From DASYRX01 sp036003845 (GTDB lineage Bacteria; Gemmatimonadota; Gemmatimonadetes; Gemmatimonadales; Gemmatimonadaceae), in assembly GCA_036003845.1 (NCBI GenBank), contig DASYRX010000079.1:1-33643 (forward strand): 33,643 bases of DNA, read 5' to 3'. Shown in pieces: positions 30,728-33,643 of the stretch. The notes beneath the pieces are model-generated. The model worked only from the letters and a program-made list of their open reading frames with translations. It did no database searches and had not been told where the DNA came from. The position numbers and the translations under genes are program-made. Numbering within the stretch: position 1 is the stretch's first letter; each line of letters opens with the position of its first letter.

Positions 30728-33367
30728 ATGCCGCCGGCAGCTCAGCCTTCTGTATTCGTCCTGCGCCACACGCATTGGGATCGCGAGTGGTACCATCCTG
30801 CTGCGCGCTTCCGGAAACGTCTCGTCGATCTGATCGACGGACTCCTCACGACTCAGCCTAACGCGCCGTTCCTGCTCGACGGCCAGGCGATCGTGCTGCG
30901 CGACTATGTCGCGGTGCGACCAGAGCGCGCCGCGGAACTCGCCAAGGCGCTCGCGACGCACCTCGAAGCCGGACCATGGTTCGTGTTGCCCGACGAGCTC
31001 ATCCCGAGCGGCGAGGCACTGGTGCGCAACCTCTTGGCTGGACGGCGAGTGCTGCGCGGCTTTCGAGCGACGGCGCCTCCGGTGCTCTACTGCCCGGACT
31101 CCTTCGGACATCCAGCGACGCTACCAGCGCTCGCCTCCGGGTTCGGATATCGCAGCGTGATCCTGTGGCGTGGTTATGGCGGCAGTCGCTGGCCGCCAGG
31201 CGACGCCGCCCGGTGGCGCGCGCCGAGTGGCGACGAAGTAGTGCTCTTCCACCTGGCGCCTGACGGCTACGAATTCGGCTCGCACTTGCCAGGCGACGAC
31301 GAGCAGGCGAGCCGCCGATGGGCCCACCTTCGTGCAGTGCTCGAGCCGCGCTCCGCGTTAGGTGTCTGGCTGGTTCCACTCGGCGCCGATCATCACGCGC
31401 CGCAGCCTGGCGAACAGCAGGCTATCGCTGCCCTCGTCCGCGCGGCCTCGCCCATTCCTGTGCAGGTCGGCGGTCTCGCGCAATTCGCGCGCGTGCTGGA
31501 GGCGCGCGCTCAGCAGGCCACGCTTCCCACGATACAAGCCGAGCTGCGCGATTCGTACGGCTACACCTGGACACTGGCGGGCACGCTCGCCACGCGCGCG
31601 CATCAGAAGCGCGCCAACGCGCGTCTCGAGCGTGATCTCGTGCGAGACGTGGAGCCGTGGGCCGCGATTGCTCGCTTACGTGGCTTGGCGTCCCTAGGAC
31701 ATCACGTCAACAACGCCTGGGAGACGCTCCTATCGTCCCATCCGCACGATTCGTTATGCGGCTGCTCATCGGATTCGGTCAGCGCGGCCGTCGACATGCG
31801 CATGGAAGAGACCGGTGCGTTGATCGACGAGCTGTGTCATGCCTGCACCGCAATGCTCATCGGCCACGACGCGAATGCGGCGCGGCAACAGTCGGCGTTG
31901 TGGAGTCCCGCTGTCGTCGTGCGGAATCGCGCGGCGCGGCCTCGCTCCGGAGTCGCACAGATCGAACTAGATGTCGACGTCGCCAGCGAGCCTGTCGGTC
32001 CGGGGTCGGCCGGGCGCAGAAAGCAGATTGAGGGGCGTGCTACGCTTGACGTGCCGACGCAGATCCTGTCGCGCGAACGCGTCTACGCACGCATTGAGGC
32101 GCCGAGCTTCTATCCGATCAATCACGAAGTCGAGCGGCAACGCGCGCTTGCGTGGATCGCGGGAGTCCCGGCCTACGGTCTCGTCACGCTGCCGTTAGGC
32201 TCCACGCGCGCTCGCCAGCTGCCGCCGGTGGTCGTGCGAGGAGATGCGCGTGGTATCGAGAGCGACGCGGGAAAGGTGACGATTGGCCCCAAGGGCGTGC
32301 GCTGGCAGGGGGCGCACTCTAAACGAGCGATGCATCCGTTATTCGAGTTCGAGACTGTCGCTGAGCGCGGTGACACTTACACGCATTCACCGATCCCGAA
32401 GTCGCAGGCGCGAGGTGTATTGCGGCGTTCACGCGTCGCGCTACGCGGTCCGCTTCGCGGAGCGATCGACAGTAATTGGAGCGTCGCTCCGCGTAGCGGG
32501 ACGAAAAGGGGCAACGTCGAGATCGAGACGCGTACGTCGCTGGATGCGGCAGCAGATTTCGTTAGGGTCCGCGTGTCGGGCGTCAATCGCGCGCCAGACC
32601 AGCGGCTGCGTATCGTGTTTCAGACGGGACTGCGTCCGCGAAGCGTCTTGGCGGATGCGGCCTTTGCTCTGGTTGAACGCAAGCCCCTGCGCGTGCCAGC
32701 GAAGGATACTCGTGCCGAAGCCGTGCCGCCGACGGCCCCGCTACATCGCTTCGTCACGCTTTTCGACGGAGCGCGCGGCTGCACTGTCGTCAGCGACGGT
32801 TTGGCCGAGTATGAGGTGCAAAGCAGTGGAGCCATGGCAATCACACTCGTTAGGGCCGTCGCCGAGCTTTCACGCAGCGATTTGCCAGAGCGCCCTGGTC
32901 ATGCCGGCTGGCCGATGGCGACGCCGGGAGCGCAGTGCCTCGGTCCCTTCGAAGCGGAATTCGCGATTACGTGGCATGCCGGCGACTCGGCCGCAATGCG
33001 CTCCCGCATCGTCGCGCTTGCGGAGGACGCCCTGCTACCCTTGGTCGGCGCCACCTTCCGCGACTTGGTCGCGCTGCCGGAGCCGGTTCAGGGAATGGTC
33101 CTGGAAGGAGAGGGCCTAACGTTTTCCACGCTCAAGGAGAGCGACGACGGCAACTATGTTGTCGCCCGCTGCGTGAACATGACCGACGGCGAAGTGCACG
33201 GTGCGTGGGTGCTTACGCGGGCCCCCGGCTCGGTGCACGTAAGCAGGCTCGACGAAACGCCGATCGCGCCTCTGCCCATGCGCGGAAATCGGATACCGAT
33301 CATCGTGCCGCCACACGGCATCCACACTGTTCTCTTTGGCTTGGAAGAGAGCGGCGAGTTGCGCTAG
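30728..33367 (+). CDS. Glycoside hydrolase family 38 alpha-mannosidase
   Basis: An 879-residue zinc-dependent alpha-mannosidase. The N-terminal catalytic domain has HTHWDREW (zinc ligands His16 and Asp18), CPDSFGHPATLP with the nucleophile Asp124 (also a zinc ligand), a helical bundle from about residue 270, and NAWETLLSSHPHDSLCGCS with the last zinc His. The beta-sandwich C-terminal half follows to about residue 875. This is the bacterial MngB-like subgroup (HxHWDREW rather than HxNDPGW). ATG 30728 leaves almost no leader before the HTHWD strand, and an upstream start at 30656 would read through the promoter. No signal peptide, so it acts in the cytosol, presumably on imported mannosides; no transporter or other sugar genes adjoin it. 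Confidence 0.93.
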   Translation: MPPAAQPSVFVLRHTHWDREWYHPAARFRKRLVDLIDGLLTTQPNAPFLLDGQAIVLRDYVAVRPERAAELAKALATHLEAGPWFVLPDELIPSGEALVRNLLAGRRVLRGFRATAPPVLYCPDSFGHPATLPALASGFGYRSVILWRGYGGSRWPPGDAARWRAPSGDEVVLFHLAPDGYEFGSHLPGDDEQASRRWAHLRAVLEPRSALGVWLVPLGADHHAPQPGEQQAIAALVRAASPIPVQVGGLAQFARVLEARAQQATLPTIQAELRDSYGYTWTLAGTLATRAHQKRANARLERDLVRDVEPWAAIARLRGLASLGHHVNNAWETLLSSHPHDSLCGCSSDSVSAAVDMRMEETGALIDELCHACTAMLIGHDANAARQQSALWSPAVVVRNRAARPRSGVAQIELDVDVASEPVGPGSAGRRKQIEGRATLDVPTQILSRERVYARIEAPSFYPINHEVERQRALAWIAGVPAYGLVTLPLGSTRARQLPPVVVRGDARGIESDAGKVTIGPKGVRWQGAHSKRAMHPLFEFETVAERGDTYTHSPIPKSQARGVLRRSRVALRGPLRGAIDSNWSVAPRSGTKRGNVEIETRTSLDAAADFVRVRVSGVNRAPDQRLRIVFQTGLRPRSVLADAAFALVERKPLRVPAKDTRAEAVPPTAPLHRFVTLFDGARGCTVVSDGLAEYEVQSSGAMAITLVRAVAELSRSDLPERPGHAGWPMATPGAQCLGPFEAEFAITWHAGDSAAMRSRIVALAEDALLPLVGATFRDLVALPEPVQGMVLEGEGLTFSTLKESDDGNYVVARCVNMTDGEVHGAWVLTRAPGSVHVSRLDETPIAPLPMRGNRIPIIVPPHGIHTVLFGLEESGELR

Positions 33368-33400
33368 CTCGGTGAAATGCGTCAGCAGCAAAGACGTATA

Positions 33401-33418
33401 CGGATTACACGGATTAAC
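33401..33418 (+). repeat. Short tandem CGGATTAAC-like repeat in the intergenic region
   Basis: CGGATTACA (33401-33409) is followed at once by CGGATTAAC (33410-33418), preceded by GTATA. AT-richer than its surroundings and similar in wording to the ATCCGC/AGATCTG sequences in the gaps at 25944 and 29803. Confidence 0.4.
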
Positions 33419-33419
33419 G

Positions 33420-33643
33420 TTAAGCGCGCTCGCCTAACAAGCGCTCCCCCGCCAGTCGGTCGCGCATTGCGTCACCCAGCAGCGTGCAACACGTGACAGT
33501 CACGATGAGCGCGATTCCCGGCGCGACGGCGACCCACGGCGCGTTGACGATCAGATCGCGTCCGCCGGCAATGAGGTTCCCCCAACTCGGATCAGGCGGC
33601 TGCACGCCGAGTCCCAGAAATGCGAGCCCGGCCTCGAGCAGAA
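33420..33643 (-). CDS. ABC transporter permease of the DppC/OppC type (C-terminal part, cut by window edge)
   Basis: Only the last ~74 codons are inside the window; the 5' end is beyond base 33643. The visible part reads EAGLAFLGLGVQPPDPSWG, then GGRDLIVNAPWVAVAPG, a membrane segment (IALIVTVTCCTLL) and LLGDAMRDRLAGERL. This matches the conserved C-terminus of the inner-membrane permease of peptide/nickel ABC importers (EASLSFLGLGV...PSWG, LLGDxLRDxLDPR). The usual GlyAsp-x-x-Arg-Asp end is intact, so the gene is probably functional. Peptide versus other substrate cannot be decided. It is convergent with the GH38 gene. Confidence 0.9.
   Translation of the reverse strand, partial: LLEAGLAFLGLGVQPPDPSWGNLIAGGRDLIVNAPWVAVAPGIALIVTVTCCTLLGDAMRDRLAGERLLGERA

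Larger units (their letters stand above)
1312..33121. repeat. Dispersed octamer family CGTTAGGC / GCCTAACG
   Basis: At least 48 exact copies by eye. As CGTTAGGC they start at 1312, 5290, 6075, 7359, 9287, 10020, 10434, 11386, 12641, 15155, 16554, 18865, 19810, 20302, 20857, 21560, 23450, 23764, 24649, 25180, 28167, 30076, 30280, 32193. As GCCTAACG they start at 2398, 2818, 2976, 4444, 4842, 6565, 6852, 8190, 8632, 12138, 13637, 14059, 16229, 16385, 18427, 19626, 21126, 22296, 23924, 26582, 26864, 29765, 30856, 33114. About 18 one-mismatch copies keeping GTTAGG/CCTAAC also exist (for example near 3880, 7806, 17873, 27723, 28796, 31356). The orientation is evenly split and unrelated to gene strand; most copies are inside genes. 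Confidence 0.9.

Noticed and set aside
1312..33121. The octamer as integron attC core sites (GTTAGGC fits GTTRRRY and GCCTAAC fits RYYYAAC)
   Set aside because: Copies are single and mostly inside conserved long genes; I found no regular inverted pairs 50-150 bases apart enclosing small cassettes, and no integrase gene. The identity to the consensus is worth remembering but does not make this a cassette array.
1..33643. tRNA/rRNA genes, CRISPR arrays, insertion sequences or prophage genes
   Set aside because: No cloverleaf with CCA-like end, no regularly spaced repeats, no transposase or phage protein motifs were seen in any frame.

Overview
The window is a GC-rich (roughly 63-64 %) stretch of bacterial chromosome with 26 densely packed protein genes on both strands; the last one runs off the right edge. 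There is no gap longer than 250 bases and no RNA gene, insertion sequence, prophage or CRISPR array that I can see. The gene mix (secreted Asp-box propeller proteins, an S9 peptidase, an amidohydrolase, a Ser/Thr kinase with a zinc-ribbon start, small exported proteins, a surface beta-barrel protein with a periplasmic protease domain) suggests a diderm soil-type organism. Gemmatimonadota fits best, with Acidobacteriota as the alternative. This is an inference from family composition, since no phylogenetic marker is present.

Layout. 80-8632: a lipoprotein, an exported M20 peptidase, a large Asp-box (VPS10/BNR-like) propeller protein, and a metalloprotease/PD40-propeller/outer-membrane-barrel fusion. 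8634-11231 (minus): a Ser/Thr kinase with a degenerate HtrA-like C-terminal domain. 11406-15160 (plus): an AraC-type regulator, then an accessory-looking set made of a six-cysteine exported peptide, a single-cysteine thioredoxin-like protein and a 6-bladed propeller, chained by 4-base overlaps, followed by a second cysteine peptide and an Arg/Asp-rich exported protein. 15218-18826 (minus): a DJ-1/PfpI protein, a TlpA-type thioredoxin lipoprotein and a sialidase-like lipoprotein in one tight operon, plus a cytosolic Asp-box protein. 19038-22919: a DinB protein (plus), then a minus-strand operon of CstB-like persulfide dioxygenase-rhodanese, DUF502 membrane protein and amidohydrolase. 23028-33643: S9 peptidase, NAD(P)-binding epimerase-like protein, arginine decarboxylase SpeA, SDR, superoxide dismutase, GH38 alpha-mannosidase, and the C-terminal end of a DppC/OppC-type permease.

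Two things stand out. First, the octamer CGTTAGGC/GCCTAACG occurs at least 48 times exactly by my reading, about one per 700 bases, where base composition predicts one or two. It lies in both orientations, in coding and non-coding DNA, and in both permitted reading frames; in four genes it supplies the stop codon. It behaves like a genome-wide DNA-level signal (comparable in density to uptake sequences or the cyanobacterial HIP1) and I know of no description of it. Second, the 12263-14386 region looks like an uncharacterised exported cysteine-peptide system: two peptides share a GCxxGxQLCA...FxC signature and flank a translationally coupled thioredoxin-like/propeller pair. Three genes that lack a Shine-Dalgarno sequence have sigma-70-like promoters placed so that the transcript would start at or within a few bases of the start codon.
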